DNA of 64,000 nt from FEN-1219 sp963713355 (GTDB lineage: Bacteria > Pseudomonadota > Gammaproteobacteria > Steroidobacterales > Rariloculaceae). Every line of letters begins with the position of its first letter. Within the stretch, counting starts at the first letter, position 1. The notes beneath the pieces are model-generated. The model had not been told where the DNA came from and did no database searches. It saw nothing but the letters and a program-made list of their open reading frames with translations. Shown piece by piece: positions 35,034-43,406 of the stretch. Where the stretch lies: NCBI GenBank assembly GCA_963713355.1, contig CAVQLK010000010.1:248001-312000 (forward strand). The letters are read 5' to 3'. The position numbers and the translations under genes are program-made.

Positions 35034-36155
35034 TTAGAGGGCGGCCGAGAGTCTATGGAATTCCCGGCGCAGCGTGCCGATTCGATCGTTGCTCCGAGCC
35101 GGGTGCACGCGGTTGGTCAGGAGCACATGAATCGATTCGGCGTCCGGGTCAATCCAAACGCTGACGCCCGTGAAGCCGTTGTGTCCGTACGCGCGCGGAG
35201 AGAGCGCAAGCCCGGTCGCGCCGCTACCGTCGGGTGAGCGGCCGTCAAAGCCCATGCGGCGAGTCGAGCCGGGGACGGTCGAGACCCTCGTGAACTCGGA
35301 GACCACTGCCGCGCTCTGCATCGCGCCGAGCAGGGGTAGTCGCCGCTCGAGCCAGGCACGCGCGATCCCGAGTACGCCCATCGCGGTACCGAAGAGTCCC
35401 GCGTGACCGGCGACACCGCCCATGACGAGCGCGTTGTCGTCGTGGACGAGGCCGCATGCGGTGGGCTGTCCCGCCCGCTCGCGAATCGCATACCAGTGCT
35501 GTCGCGCGCCGCCGTGGAGAGACGCATCGTAGACCTCGGTTGCAGCGACCTCGCTCGCGGGCAATGGCTCTAGAGCCGGAAAGCCGAGCTCTCGCTCGAG
35601 CCCCAATGGACGTGCGACGCGACTGACGAAGAGCGCGTCGATCCGCGCACCCCCGAGCGACTCGAGCCACGCGCCGAGCAGGATAAAACCGAGATCCGAG
35701 TAGAGGGCCTGTGTGCGAGGTGCCGCGACGAGCGGGACCTCGCGGACCGCTGCAATCAGCTCATCGCGCGCGCCGATGCCGAGCGACCACGGCTCATGAA
35801 AGAACTCGCGGTGCGCTGCGAGGCCGCTCGCATGCTCGAGCAGGTCGCGCAGCGTAGGTCGGTACTCGCCGATGGCGAGCGAGCGCGGCAACCGGTCGTC
35901 CATCGACAGCTCGCCGAGTCCGACTGCTTGAGCCGCCAGCGTGGTGGTGCAGAGTACCTTCGTCAGCGAAGCGAGATCGTAGCGACTGCCGATCGACACC
36001 GGCTGCCGGCGGCCTAAGTCGACGCCGTGTCGCGCCAGGACACCGTACGCGCCCGCGTGGCGCAGTGTGCCTTTACGCCAAACGAGCGCGACGCAGCCCG
36101 GCGCGACGTCGACCGCGGCCGCGCGCAACAGGTGATCGAGTCTATCGGCCGTCAT
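35034..36155 (-). CDS. Serine hydrolase of the beta-lactamase/transpeptidase fold
   Basis: A 373-residue class C-like serine hydrolase with no signal peptide. The catalytic SLTK (SxxK) is near residue 64, the second motif is YSDLG (YxN position), and the third is HNGFTG in place of KTG. Such variants are usually esterases or D-aminopeptidases rather than antibiotic-resistance enzymes. A neighbouring cell-wall function is not evident. The gene is 22 bp downstream of nrdB and may be read from the same transcript. Confidence 0.82.
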   Translation of the reverse strand: MTADRLDHLLRAAAVDVAPGCVALVWRKGTLRHAGAYGVLARHGVDLGRRQPVSIGSRYDLASLTKVLCTTTLAAQAVGLGELSMDDRLPRSLAIGEYRPTLRDLLEHASGLAAHREFFHEPWSLGIGARDELIAAVREVPLVAAPRTQALYSDLGFILLGAWLESLGGARIDALFVSRVARPLGLERELGFPALEPLPASEVAATEVYDASLHGGARQHWYAIRERAGQPTACGLVHDDNALVMGGVAGHAGLFGTAMGVLGIARAWLERRLPLLGAMQSAAVVSEFTRVSTVPGSTRRMGFDGRSPDGSGATGLALSPRAYGHNGFTGVSVWIDPDAESIHVLLTNRVHPARSNDRIGTLRREFHRLSAAL

Positions 36156-36177
36156 TGTTCGAAGCGCCTAGCGCGCT

Positions 36178-37248
36178 TTAGGTGTGGGCCGTCGGGCCAA
36201 GCAGCTCCCGCTGCACGCGGCGAGAGACTCGCCGGTCGAATAATCCCCACGCGCCTTCCGCGCCGTGCCAGGCGCCGCCCGTCGCCGCTTTGGCGTACTC
36301 CGTCGCGCGGGTCTCGAAGAAGTTCGCGTGCTCGACGCCGTTCAGCTGCGCCGTGAGCCACGGTAGTGGATGCTCCTCGACGCCATAGAGCGCGGGTAGC
36401 GCGAGCTGGTTCAAGCGCCAGTCCGCGATGTAGCGAATGTAGGCCTTGACGTCGGTCGCCGTAAGACCGTCGATCGGGCCCTGCTCGAAGGCGAGGTCGA
36501 TGAAGCGATCCTCGAGGCGCACGACGGTGCGCGCGCAGTCGACGATGTCGTCGCGTACCGCATTCGTCAGCGCGCCGGTCTCGCTCGCGAACGCGTGGAA
36601 TAGGCGAATGATGCCCTCGCAGTGCAGCGTCTCGTCGCGCACGGACCAGGAGACGACTTGTCCCATGCCGCGCATCTTGTTGTGCCGCGGAAAGTTGAGC
36701 AGGATCGCGAAGCTGGCGAACAGCTGGAGCCCTTCCGCGAAGCCGCCGAACATCGCGAGCGTGCGCAAGATGTCGGCTTCCGTCTCGACTCCGAACGCTT
36801 GCATGTAGTCGTGCTTGTCGCGCAACGCGGCGTAGTCAAGGAACGCCGCGAACTCGCTGTCGGGCATGCCGAGCGTCTCGAGCAGCAACGCGTAAGCCGC
36901 GATGTGCACGGTCTCCATGTTCGCGAACGCGGCGAGCATCATTTTGACTTCGGTCGGGCGGAATACGCGCGCGTAACGCTCCATGTAGTTGTTCTGGACC
37001 TCGATGTCCGCCTGCGTGAAGAAGCGGAACACTTGCGTCAGCAGATTGCGCTCGGCGTCCGTGAGCCGGGTGCTCCAGTCCTTGCAGTCCTCACCGAGCG
37101 GAATCTCCTCGGGCATCCAGTGGATCTGCTGTTGGCGGCGCCAGAAGTCGATGGCCCACGGGTAGCGCAGCGGCTTATAGCTGCGGCTCGGCGTCAGAAG
37201 GCCGGGGGCTTTGATGAGCTCGATCTGATCTCGATTGATTACTGACAT
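36178..37248 (-). CDS. nrdB: Class Ia ribonucleotide reductase, beta (radical) subunit
   Basis: NrdB carries the di-iron tyrosyl radical that starts ribonucleotide reduction. The iron ligands and radical site are visible: QADIEV (Asp), METVH with tyrosine four residues after the His (HIAAY), the later Glu, and RDETLH. The protein is 356 residues. Its C-terminus extends ~25 residues past the usual end (GLFDRRVSRRVQRELLGPTAHT), the part that docks on NrdA. Start ATG 37248 overlaps the end of nrdA by 10 bp. It is controlled together with nrdA by the upstream riboswitch and NrdR boxes. Confidence 0.93.
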   Translation of the reverse strand: MSVINRDQIELIKAPGLLTPSRSYKPLRYPWAIDFWRRQQQIHWMPEEIPLGEDCKDWSTRLTDAERNLLTQVFRFFTQADIEVQNNYMERYARVFRPTEVKMMLAAFANMETVHIAAYALLLETLGMPDSEFAAFLDYAALRDKHDYMQAFGVETEADILRTLAMFGGFAEGLQLFASFAILLNFPRHNKMRGMGQVVSWSVRDETLHCEGIIRLFHAFASETGALTNAVRDDIVDCARTVVRLEDRFIDLAFEQGPIDGLTATDVKAYIRYIADWRLNQLALPALYGVEEHPLPWLTAQLNGVEHANFFETRATEYAKAATGGAWHGAEGAWGLFDRRVSRRVQRELLGPTAHT

Positions 37249-39056
37249 GCTAAGCACTCGTCGTATTTGTCGGCATTGGCTTCGAGCGGTCGCACGCGCC
37301 AGGCGCGTGTGTTGTCGCCGTCGACGCCCGCAAATCCGGCGCGTTGCACGGATTTCGAACGGCAGTAGTAGAGGCTCTTGATGCCGCGCTCCCAGGCCGT
37401 CCAATGCAGCATCAAGAGGTCCCATTTGTGGATGTCGCTGTTGAGATAGAGATTCAGCGACTGACCTTGGCAGAGCAGCGGCGCCCGGTCGCCGGCGAGC
37501 TCGACGACCCAGCGCTGGTCGATCTCGAACGCCGTGCGGAACACGGCTTTCTCGTGCTCGCTCAAGCCGGGCAGATGCTGGACCGAGCCCTCGTGCGCGA
37601 GGATCGACTGCCAGGTCGCCTCCGTCTCGAGCCCCTTGTCCGCGAGGACCTTCTGTAGCGCTTCGTTGCGGACGCTGAACGATCCGGAGAGAGTTTTATG
37701 AGTGTAGACGTTGGCGGGAATCGGCTCGATGCACGCGCTCGTGCCGCCGCAGATGACGCTGATGCTCGCCGTCGGGGCGATCGCGAGCTTGTGGCTGAAG
37801 CGCTCGTTGACGCCGCGCTCGGCCGCGTCGGGGCAGGCGCCGCGCTCGGCTGCTAGACGCCGAGATGCGGCATCGGCGGCGCGCCGCAGGTGGCGGAACA
37901 CAGCCAAGTTGGCGGAGCGCGCGAGGGCGCTCTCGAACGGGATCAAGTTCTGCTGCAAATACGAGTGAAAGCCCATCGCGCCGAGCCCCACGGAGCGCTC
38001 GCGGGTCGCCGAGTAGCGCGCGGCGGCCATGCTGTCCGGCGCGCGCTCGATGAAGTCCTCGAGCACGTTATCGAGCATGCGCAGCACGTCCTCGACGAAG
38101 CGCTCGTGCTCGCGCCATTCATCCCAGCGCTCGAGGTTCACGGATGCGAGGCAGCAGACGGCCGTGCGCGTTTGCCCCAGATGATCGCGTCCCGTCGGCA
38201 GCAATATCTCGCTGCACAAATTCGATTGGCGCACGGTGAGCCCCGCCTCGCGCTGGTGCGGCGCGAGCTGCCGGTTCGCCGTGTCGATGAACAGCAGATA
38301 CGGTTCGCCTGTTTGCAGCCGTGTCTCGAGCAGTCTCTGCCAGAGCAGGCGCGCGGAGACCTTGCGCAGCGGCTCGCCCGTATGCGGGCTGCGCAGCGCG
38401 AACGGCTCGTCGTCGCGCACGGCGTGCATGAACTCGTCCGTGATGCAGACGCCGTGGTGCAAGTTCAGGCTCTTGCGGTTGAAGTCGCCCGACGGCTTCC
38501 GGATCTCGATGAACTCTTCGATCTCGGGGTGATGCACGTCGATGTAGACGGCTGCCGAGCCGCGCCGCAACGATCCCTGCGAGATCGCGAGCGTCAGCGA
38601 ATCCATGACGCGGACGAACGGGATGATGCCCGACGTGTGCCCGCAGCCGCGCACGGGCTCGCCGATCGAGCGCACGCCGCCCCAATAGGTGCCGATGCCG
38701 CCGCCGTTCGACGCGAGCCAGACGTTCTCGGACCAGGTCTCGACGATGCTGCCGAGGTCGTCCTCGACGGCGTTCAAGAAGCACGAGATCGGCAGCCCGC
38801 GGTCGGTGCCGCCGTTGCTCAAGATGGGCGTCGCCGGGAGGAACCAGAGCCGCGACATGTAGTCGTAGAGCCGCTGCGCGTGCGCGAGGTCGTCGGCATA
38901 CGTTCGCGCAACGCGCGCGAACAGGTCCTGTGGACCCTCGCCGGGCAATAGATACCGATCGGCCAACGTCGCGCGGCCGAACGGCGTAAGCAGCGCGTCG
39001 CGGCGAGTGTCCCTGATGATCTCTTCGTCGAAGACGTGAGCTGCTTGCGTCGCCAT
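37239..39056 (-). CDS. nrdA: Class Ia ribonucleotide reductase, alpha (catalytic) subunit, short form without ATP cone
   Basis: NrdA reduces ribonucleoside diphosphates. The finger-loop NLCSE holds the radical Cys and the Glu, SCFLNAVED the redox Cys, and the C-terminal CLACQ the shuttle pair. Length is 605 residues against ~760 in E. coli. The N-terminal ATP cone (overall activity site) is absent, so dATP shut-off through that site is not possible. ATG 39056 lies 5 bases after ggggag. That ribosome site is inside a hairpin, downstream of a cobalamin riboswitch. Confidence 0.93.
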   Translation of the reverse strand: MATQAAHVFDEEIIRDTRRDALLTPFGRATLADRYLLPGEGPQDLFARVARTYADDLAHAQRLYDYMSRLWFLPATPILSNGGTDRGLPISCFLNAVEDDLGSIVETWSENVWLASNGGGIGTYWGGVRSIGEPVRGCGHTSGIIPFVRVMDSLTLAISQGSLRRGSAAVYIDVHHPEIEEFIEIRKPSGDFNRKSLNLHHGVCITDEFMHAVRDDEPFALRSPHTGEPLRKVSARLLWQRLLETRLQTGEPYLLFIDTANRQLAPHQREAGLTVRQSNLCSEILLPTGRDHLGQTRTAVCCLASVNLERWDEWREHERFVEDVLRMLDNVLEDFIERAPDSMAAARYSATRERSVGLGAMGFHSYLQQNLIPFESALARSANLAVFRHLRRAADAASRRLAAERGACPDAAERGVNERFSHKLAIAPTASISVICGGTSACIEPIPANVYTHKTLSGSFSVRNEALQKVLADKGLETEATWQSILAHEGSVQHLPGLSEHEKAVFRTAFEIDQRWVVELAGDRAPLLCQGQSLNLYLNSDIHKWDLLMLHWTAWERGIKSLYYCRSKSVQRAGFAGVDGDNTRAWRVRPLEANADKYDECLACQ

Positions 39057-39061
39057 CTGCT

Positions 39062-39083
39062 CTCCCCTGAAGGTATTGGGGAG
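39062..39083 (-). promoter_or_regulatory. Hairpin covering the nrdA ribosome binding site
   Basis: On the minus strand CTCCCC (39083-39078) pairs perfectly with GGGGAG (39067-39062) across a 10-base loop. GGGGAG is the Shine-Dalgarno sequence of nrdA. The hairpin would block ribosome entry and is a natural expression platform for the riboswitch upstream. Confidence 0.65.
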
Positions 39084-39173
39084 GCGGGTAGGGCGTGGAC
39101 AGCGAGTGCGGGCAGCACTTGAAGTCGCGACGCGCCTGTCCAGCACACCCCGGCTGTCAGTACGTTGCGCCCG

Positions 39174-39330
39174 CGGCAGGTCTCCTGGCTCGCCGCTCGA
39201 CTGGGGTTGTCCGGTCTTCCCGAGGCTTACGCCTCAGTGACGAGAGGGGACAGCTCCGTTGCGGCTTACAGTTGCGGGGGCAGCTTCGGCTTTGGGGCTT
39301 CTAAAGCCCCGCACCGAATTCCCTTTTCAT
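39174..39330 (-). promoter_or_regulatory. Cobalamin (B12) riboswitch upstream of nrdAB
   Basis: Read on the minus strand, the leader has the conserved cobalamin-aptamer blocks in order: GGGAA near 39325, a GCCCCCGCAACTGT block around 39270, a GGGAAG-type block near 39220, and the B12 box AGCCAGGAGACCTGCC at 39191-39176. Length (~155 nt) is typical. Binding of adenosylcobalamin normally switches expression off. Placed before a B12-independent reductase, it would silence nrdAB when B12 is present, presumably because a B12-dependent enzyme is encoded elsewhere (inference). Confidence 0.92.
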
Positions 39331-39355
39331 CGCACGGTAGTGCGAACCGCTTGCG

Positions 39356-39402
39356 CTACAAGATATTGTGTCCCGGCGCCCGCTCTTGTCAATATATTGT
39401 AT
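39356..39402 (-). promoter_or_regulatory. Pair of NrdR-type boxes
   Basis: Two copies of the NrdR-box pattern (acaCwAtATaTwGtgt) lie at 39356-39371 (ACAAGATATTGTGT core) and 39387-39402 (CAATATATTGTAT core). Matching positions are 31 bp apart, three helical turns, as in known NrdR sites. NrdR represses ribonucleotide reductase genes in response to ATP/dATP. The boxes sit upstream of the riboswitch, so they likely flank the nrdA promoter. Confidence 0.8.
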
Positions 39403-39422
39403 GAGGGGACAGATCTGTCCCC

Positions 39423-40388
39423 TTACGGGGCGTCGCGATAGGCCATCTGGATCGCGGCGTTGATGCGGCCCGTCGGTTGGCCCGTCAGCGGTGCGAGATC
39501 GGGGAACCGCTGCGCGAGCGTCGGCGCGAGCGACTGCTGCACCTGCTCGAGCGAGCTGCCCTGCCTCTTTGCCGCGCGAGTCTCGTCGCGCACGGCCGTC
39601 AGGTAGTCGCGGTAACGGCGAACGAATTGCACGTCGCCGAGACGGCCGTGCGCGGGCACGACGACCGCGGGCGCGAGCGCCTCGAACTCCGCCATGTTCG
39701 CGATCCATTTGTCGACGCTGCCCGCTTGCGCGCTCGCGCTCGGAAATACCGACATCACGACGTCGCCCGTGAACAGCACCCGGTCCTCCTCGACGAACAT
39801 GACGGTGTCGCCGCGCGTGTGATTCGGCCCGACACCTTTCACGCGCACGTGCACGCCGCCGAGTCGAGCCTGAACCTCGTCGTCGAATAGCGTGTCGACC
39901 TCGCGCAGGCGCGCGCCGGCGAGCAGCTCGGCGTTGGCAGGCGAGAAGCTCGAGAAGCGCTCGATCATCTGCGCTCCCTGCTCCTCGGCTTCGGTTTGCT
40001 GCGCGCGCCAGCGCACCATCTCGGCATCCTCCGGAAACGCCGTCGCGCCGAGGTCGTGCTCGGGGTGAAAGTGCGTCGCCGTCAGATAGAACTTGGTGTT
40101 GTCCGAAACTTTGCGCGCCTCGCCAAGGACGATCGCGCCGTTGCGCTCGCCTAAGCCCGTGTCGACGATCAGCGTGGCGCGCTCACCGACGACGATACCA
40201 ACGTTGGGCACCATGCCGACGTTGTCGTCGAGGATCACGAACGTGTGCTCGGCGATTTTCCGCGCGGCGTCTTGCTTGATCATCGGCGGTGGTCCGGCCG
40301 CGGGCTGGGCGAGGGCGTTGCCGACGAGGCCGACGAGCAGGGCGGCTGCGACTGCGGCGCGCTGCGAACGGCGTGCGTGCGGAATCAT
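39423..40388 (-). CDS. Exported metallo-beta-lactamase-fold hydrolase
   Basis: A 321-residue protein with a signal peptide (residues ~1-27, ending ALAQ). The metal motif is THFHPEHD, where Glu replaces the usual Asp of HxHxDH. The remaining ligands are in PNHTRGD, FTGDV and PAHGR. Proteins of this group include exported lactamase-like and quinoprotein-relay enzymes; the substrate is unknown. It has the same direction as the TonB receptor and starts 42 bp beyond that gene's terminator. Confidence 0.82.
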   Translation of the reverse strand: MIPHARRSQRAAVAAALLVGLVGNALAQPAAGPPPMIKQDAARKIAEHTFVILDDNVGMVPNVGIVVGERATLIVDTGLGERNGAIVLGEARKVSDNTKFYLTATHFHPEHDLGATAFPEDAEMVRWRAQQTEAEEQGAQMIERFSSFSPANAELLAGARLREVDTLFDDEVQARLGGVHVRVKGVGPNHTRGDTVMFVEEDRVLFTGDVVMSVFPSASAQAGSVDKWIANMAEFEALAPAVVVPAHGRLGDVQFVRRYRDYLTAVRDETRAAKRQGSSLEQVQQSLAPTLAQRFPDLAPLTGQPTGRINAAIQMAYRDAP

Positions 40389-40430
40389 GTGCGGCTCCGG
40401 GTTCGGTATCGGCGGAGTCTAGCACCGGAC

Positions 40431-40462
40431 AAAAAACCGGCCCTCGCGTTGGCGAGGGCCGG
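40431..40462 (-). terminator. Rho-independent terminator of the TonB receptor gene
   Basis: An 11-bp perfect stem (CCGGCCCTCGC and complement, 40437-40462) with loop GTTG is followed on the minus strand by six Ts. It lies 15 bp after the receptor stop. Confidence 0.9.
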
Positions 40463-40477
40463 TCAAGATGAGTCCGA

Positions 40478-43231
40478 TTACTCGAACGAGAAATCGAAGC
40501 CGAGATAGACCTCGCGCGGCCTACCCACGCTGCCGTCCCAGAGTTGCTGTGAGACGGTGTAGAAGAAGGCCGGGCTGTAGTACTCGTCCGTGAGATTGGT
40601 GCCGGCGAGCGCGACCGACCAGTTCGAACCGCTGTCGTACACGAGCCGCGCGTTCAGCAAGCCGAAGGCCTCCTGGGTCCGCTGCAACGGGCCGCCCGCG
40701 AACGTCGTGTAGTCGTCCGTCCACGTGTAGTCGAGGCGCGCCGAGACCGAGCGATCGTTCGAAAGCGCCCAGTCGTATTGGCCCCAGAGGTTGGCCGTCA
40801 TGTCCGGCGCGCCCGGGAAACCGTCCCCCTCGTCGTAGGCCGGCACCGTGCCTTCGCCGGCTTGACCGAGCTCGGTGAACTGCGTGTCGAGCAATCCGGT
40901 GTTGAAGCCGAGCTGGAAGTTCTCGCCGCCGAGGTACGTCACTTCGAGCTCGATGCCCGATGCTTCGGCCTTCAACACTCCGGCCGTCAACAGGTTCGGG
41001 AAGTAATTGACCTCGGCGACATTGGTGGTATCGCAACGCGCCGCACAGGGCACGTGGCCTCCGTTCGGAAAGCCCGCAGCTCCGGGCACTTCGGCGAAGG
41101 TGTTGCCGTTCAAGTCCCACCAGACCGTCGCGACGTACGTCGAGCCGGCCATGTTCTGCCAATCGGTCATGAACGCCGTGAGATTCGTGCGGAGCCGGCC
41201 GTCCGCCCAATCGGCTTTCATCCCGATCTCGTAGTTGTCGACGGTCTCCTTGCCGCGGACCAAGCGGTACGGCAGATCGACGAGCGCTGGGTTCGCGTTG
41301 TAGATGTCGCGTAACAGGCCGCCGGTCGCCACGTTATTCGCGTCGAGCACGAGGATGTTGGTCGGTACCTGGCTGACGCCGCCCGGCGCATAACCGTTCG
41401 ACACCGTGATGTAGGTCATGAGGTCGTCGTTCCACTGGTACTGGAGCGACACGCGCGCCGTCGTGTCCTCGAACACGGCTTGCGGCAGTCTCGTACTTAC
41501 TGCCGTGTAGCCGAACGGATCGCGGTAGTCGACCTGTATGTCGTCCCATGCCGAGAACTCCATGAAGTTCGTGCCGCGAACCTGTGCCGTGCCGAAGTTC
41601 GTGTCTTCCTGCTGCCGGGCGCCGACGGCGAGCGTCAGCCGCTCCGTGATAGCCCAGCTGAAGTCCGCGAAGAAAGCCTCGGTCTCGAAGTCCGTGATGT
41701 CGAGCGCATCGAAGTTCGGTCCGGCCAGGCCGGCCAGAATCGCCGGCGTCACGCCGTTGTAGTTGTAGAGGGTATTGGCTGCCGGATTTCCTGCGATGCC
41801 CGCCCACATGGCCTGGATCTGCGCTGCCGTCATCTGCGGCGTGGCCACGAAGTTCGCCTGCTGATTGATCGCTCGCATCCGGTTGTTGAAGCACTCGGCA
41901 CGGTCCGAGATCGTGACGCCGCGACGATCGGCGAGCGAAGGCGCCAGTCCGGCGGCCGCCGGCTGTCCGAGCAAGTCGCAGACGAACGGCACGCCGTGGA
42001 AGGTCGGGAAGCGTGCCTTCGTCGTTCGATCGCTGTTGTAGTAGCCGAACACCCAGCTGAACTGGTCGCGATCGCCGTGCGTGCCGAGCATTTGTAGCTC
42101 GTACGATTGCTCGTCGGCTTCGTCGTTGTCCTGTCGATCCGACAAGAAGACCCTCGAATCGGCGTCGAACTGGACCATTACGCGGCGTGTCTGCACGCGG
42201 TCGCCGGCCAGCGCGCGAAACGTCAGCGCGTCCGTCATGCTCCAAGTCACGTCGAGCGTCTGCCGATCGAGAGTGAGCTGCAGCCCGTTCGTGTCGTCAG
42301 AGACGCGTGTTTCGTACTCGCCCATGATGCCGCCGGGGTGGCCGGAGCTCACGTTGTGATCGTCGAACAGGATGCCGAACGCGTTCTCGTACGCCTGCGC
42401 GTGCGGGTTCGTGTTGAACACGACGCCGTTCGGCAACGTGAAGATGTTCTTCGGACCGATCTCCCAGACGGCGCGCGATCCGCCCTTTCGATCCTGCTCG
42501 CTGCGGTCGTAGCTGTAGCGGATATCCAGATTGTCGGTGGGTCGAAACAGCAGGTCGGCGCGATAGAACTGGTCGTTGATGTCGCCGTACTTGGAGCCGC
42601 TGTCGACGCTCTGCATGAACCCTTCGGTGCTCATGTCGGCGAACGTGAACTTCGTGAGGAACTTCTCGGCGAGCGGCACGTCGACGCTGCCCTGAATGTC
42701 GAGCCGGTCGTAGGTGCCGCTGCGCACGTTCACGCGCGCGCCGAATGTGTCGCCGGGCCGTCGCGTCACGTAGTGGACGGCGCCGCCCAGCGCGGAGTTG
42801 CCGAACAACGTGCCTTGCGGGCCGCGCAGCACTTCGATGCGGTCGACCTCGACGACGCCCATCGTGAACAGGCCGATCGAGCTCGTCTGATCGATTCCGT
42901 CGACGTACACGGCGACACCGGGCACTCCGCGCACGCGGAAGGAAGCCTCGGACTCGTTGGTGCGGCCTGCCTGGCCTTGCACGGACAAGTTCGGCGCCAT
43001 GGCGTTCATGTTGCCGACCATGTCGACACCGCGCGCTTCGAGCGACTCGCCGGAGAACGCGGTGATCGCGAGCGGTACGGTCTGTAGATTCTCTTCGCGG
43101 CGGCGCGCGCTGACGATGATCTCTTCGAGGCCCGCTTCGGCCGCCGGCTGCTGGGCGTGGATCGGTGCTGCGAACGGTGCAAGCAGTGCGCTGGCGACGG
43201 CGCTGGCCACTGCAGTCTTCCTGATCAACAT
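40478..43231 (-). CDS. TonB-dependent outer-membrane receptor
   Basis: A 917-residue receptor. The signal peptide is at 1-26, followed by a plug domain (LEEIIVSARRREENLQTVPLAITAFSGESL, the TonB-box region, then GVAVYVDGIDQTS, VEVLRGPQGTLFGNSALGGAVHYVTRRP) and a 22-strand-type barrel ending in YLGFDFSFE with the C-terminal Phe pattern. It resembles the large receptors of Sphingomonas and Steroidobacter-like bacteria, which import unknown large substrates. There is no adjacent TonB, ABC or hydrolase operon, and no iron-type box was recognised. A palindrome sits about 110 bp upstream of the start. Confidence 0.92.
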   Translation of the reverse strand: MLIRKTAVASAVASALLAPFAAPIHAQQPAAEAGLEEIIVSARRREENLQTVPLAITAFSGESLEARGVDMVGNMNAMAPNLSVQGQAGRTNESEASFRVRGVPGVAVYVDGIDQTSSIGLFTMGVVEVDRIEVLRGPQGTLFGNSALGGAVHYVTRRPGDTFGARVNVRSGTYDRLDIQGSVDVPLAEKFLTKFTFADMSTEGFMQSVDSGSKYGDINDQFYRADLLFRPTDNLDIRYSYDRSEQDRKGGSRAVWEIGPKNIFTLPNGVVFNTNPHAQAYENAFGILFDDHNVSSGHPGGIMGEYETRVSDDTNGLQLTLDRQTLDVTWSMTDALTFRALAGDRVQTRRVMVQFDADSRVFLSDRQDNDEADEQSYELQMLGTHGDRDQFSWVFGYYNSDRTTKARFPTFHGVPFVCDLLGQPAAAGLAPSLADRRGVTISDRAECFNNRMRAINQQANFVATPQMTAAQIQAMWAGIAGNPAANTLYNYNGVTPAILAGLAGPNFDALDITDFETEAFFADFSWAITERLTLAVGARQQEDTNFGTAQVRGTNFMEFSAWDDIQVDYRDPFGYTAVSTRLPQAVFEDTTARVSLQYQWNDDLMTYITVSNGYAPGGVSQVPTNILVLDANNVATGGLLRDIYNANPALVDLPYRLVRGKETVDNYEIGMKADWADGRLRTNLTAFMTDWQNMAGSTYVATVWWDLNGNTFAEVPGAAGFPNGGHVPCAARCDTTNVAEVNYFPNLLTAGVLKAEASGIELEVTYLGGENFQLGFNTGLLDTQFTELGQAGEGTVPAYDEGDGFPGAPDMTANLWGQYDWALSNDRSVSARLDYTWTDDYTTFAGGPLQRTQEAFGLLNARLVYDSGSNWSVALAGTNLTDEYYSPAFFYTVSQQLWDGSVGRPREVYLGFDFSFE

Positions 43232-43281
43232 GGCGATGGTCCCCCTGTGGTTCTGGCGCGAATGCGTTGGCGACTAGCGTC

Positions 43282-43320
43282 GCCCCCGCGGCTCGATCTC
43301 GAGCGCAAGGACGCGGGGGC
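43282..43320 (-). other. Inverted repeat between ygiQ and the TonB receptor gene
   Basis: GCCCCCGCG (43282-43290) and CGCGGGGGC (43312-43320) form a 9-bp stem with a 21-base loop. It lies in the receptor leader and after the ygiQ end. It has no T-tract; it could be a leader structure or weak terminator. Confidence 0.35.
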
Positions 43321-43336
43321 TAGCTGAGTCTATGGG

Positions 43337-43350
43337 TGTTACAAGTAACA
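43337..43350. promoter_or_regulatory. Perfect palindrome, candidate operator of the TonB receptor gene
   Basis: TGTTACAAGTAACA is a perfect inverted repeat (6-bp arms, 2-bp centre). It lies about 110 bp upstream of the receptor start and beyond the restored end of ygiQ. Its form suits a dimeric regulator such as TetR or GntR types; the regulator is not identified. Confidence 0.45.
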
Positions 43351-43406
43351 GTCACGCGGGGAAGCGACGTCGCGGCTACGCAACTTGCGCGCAGAGCCGG
43401 CTGCGG

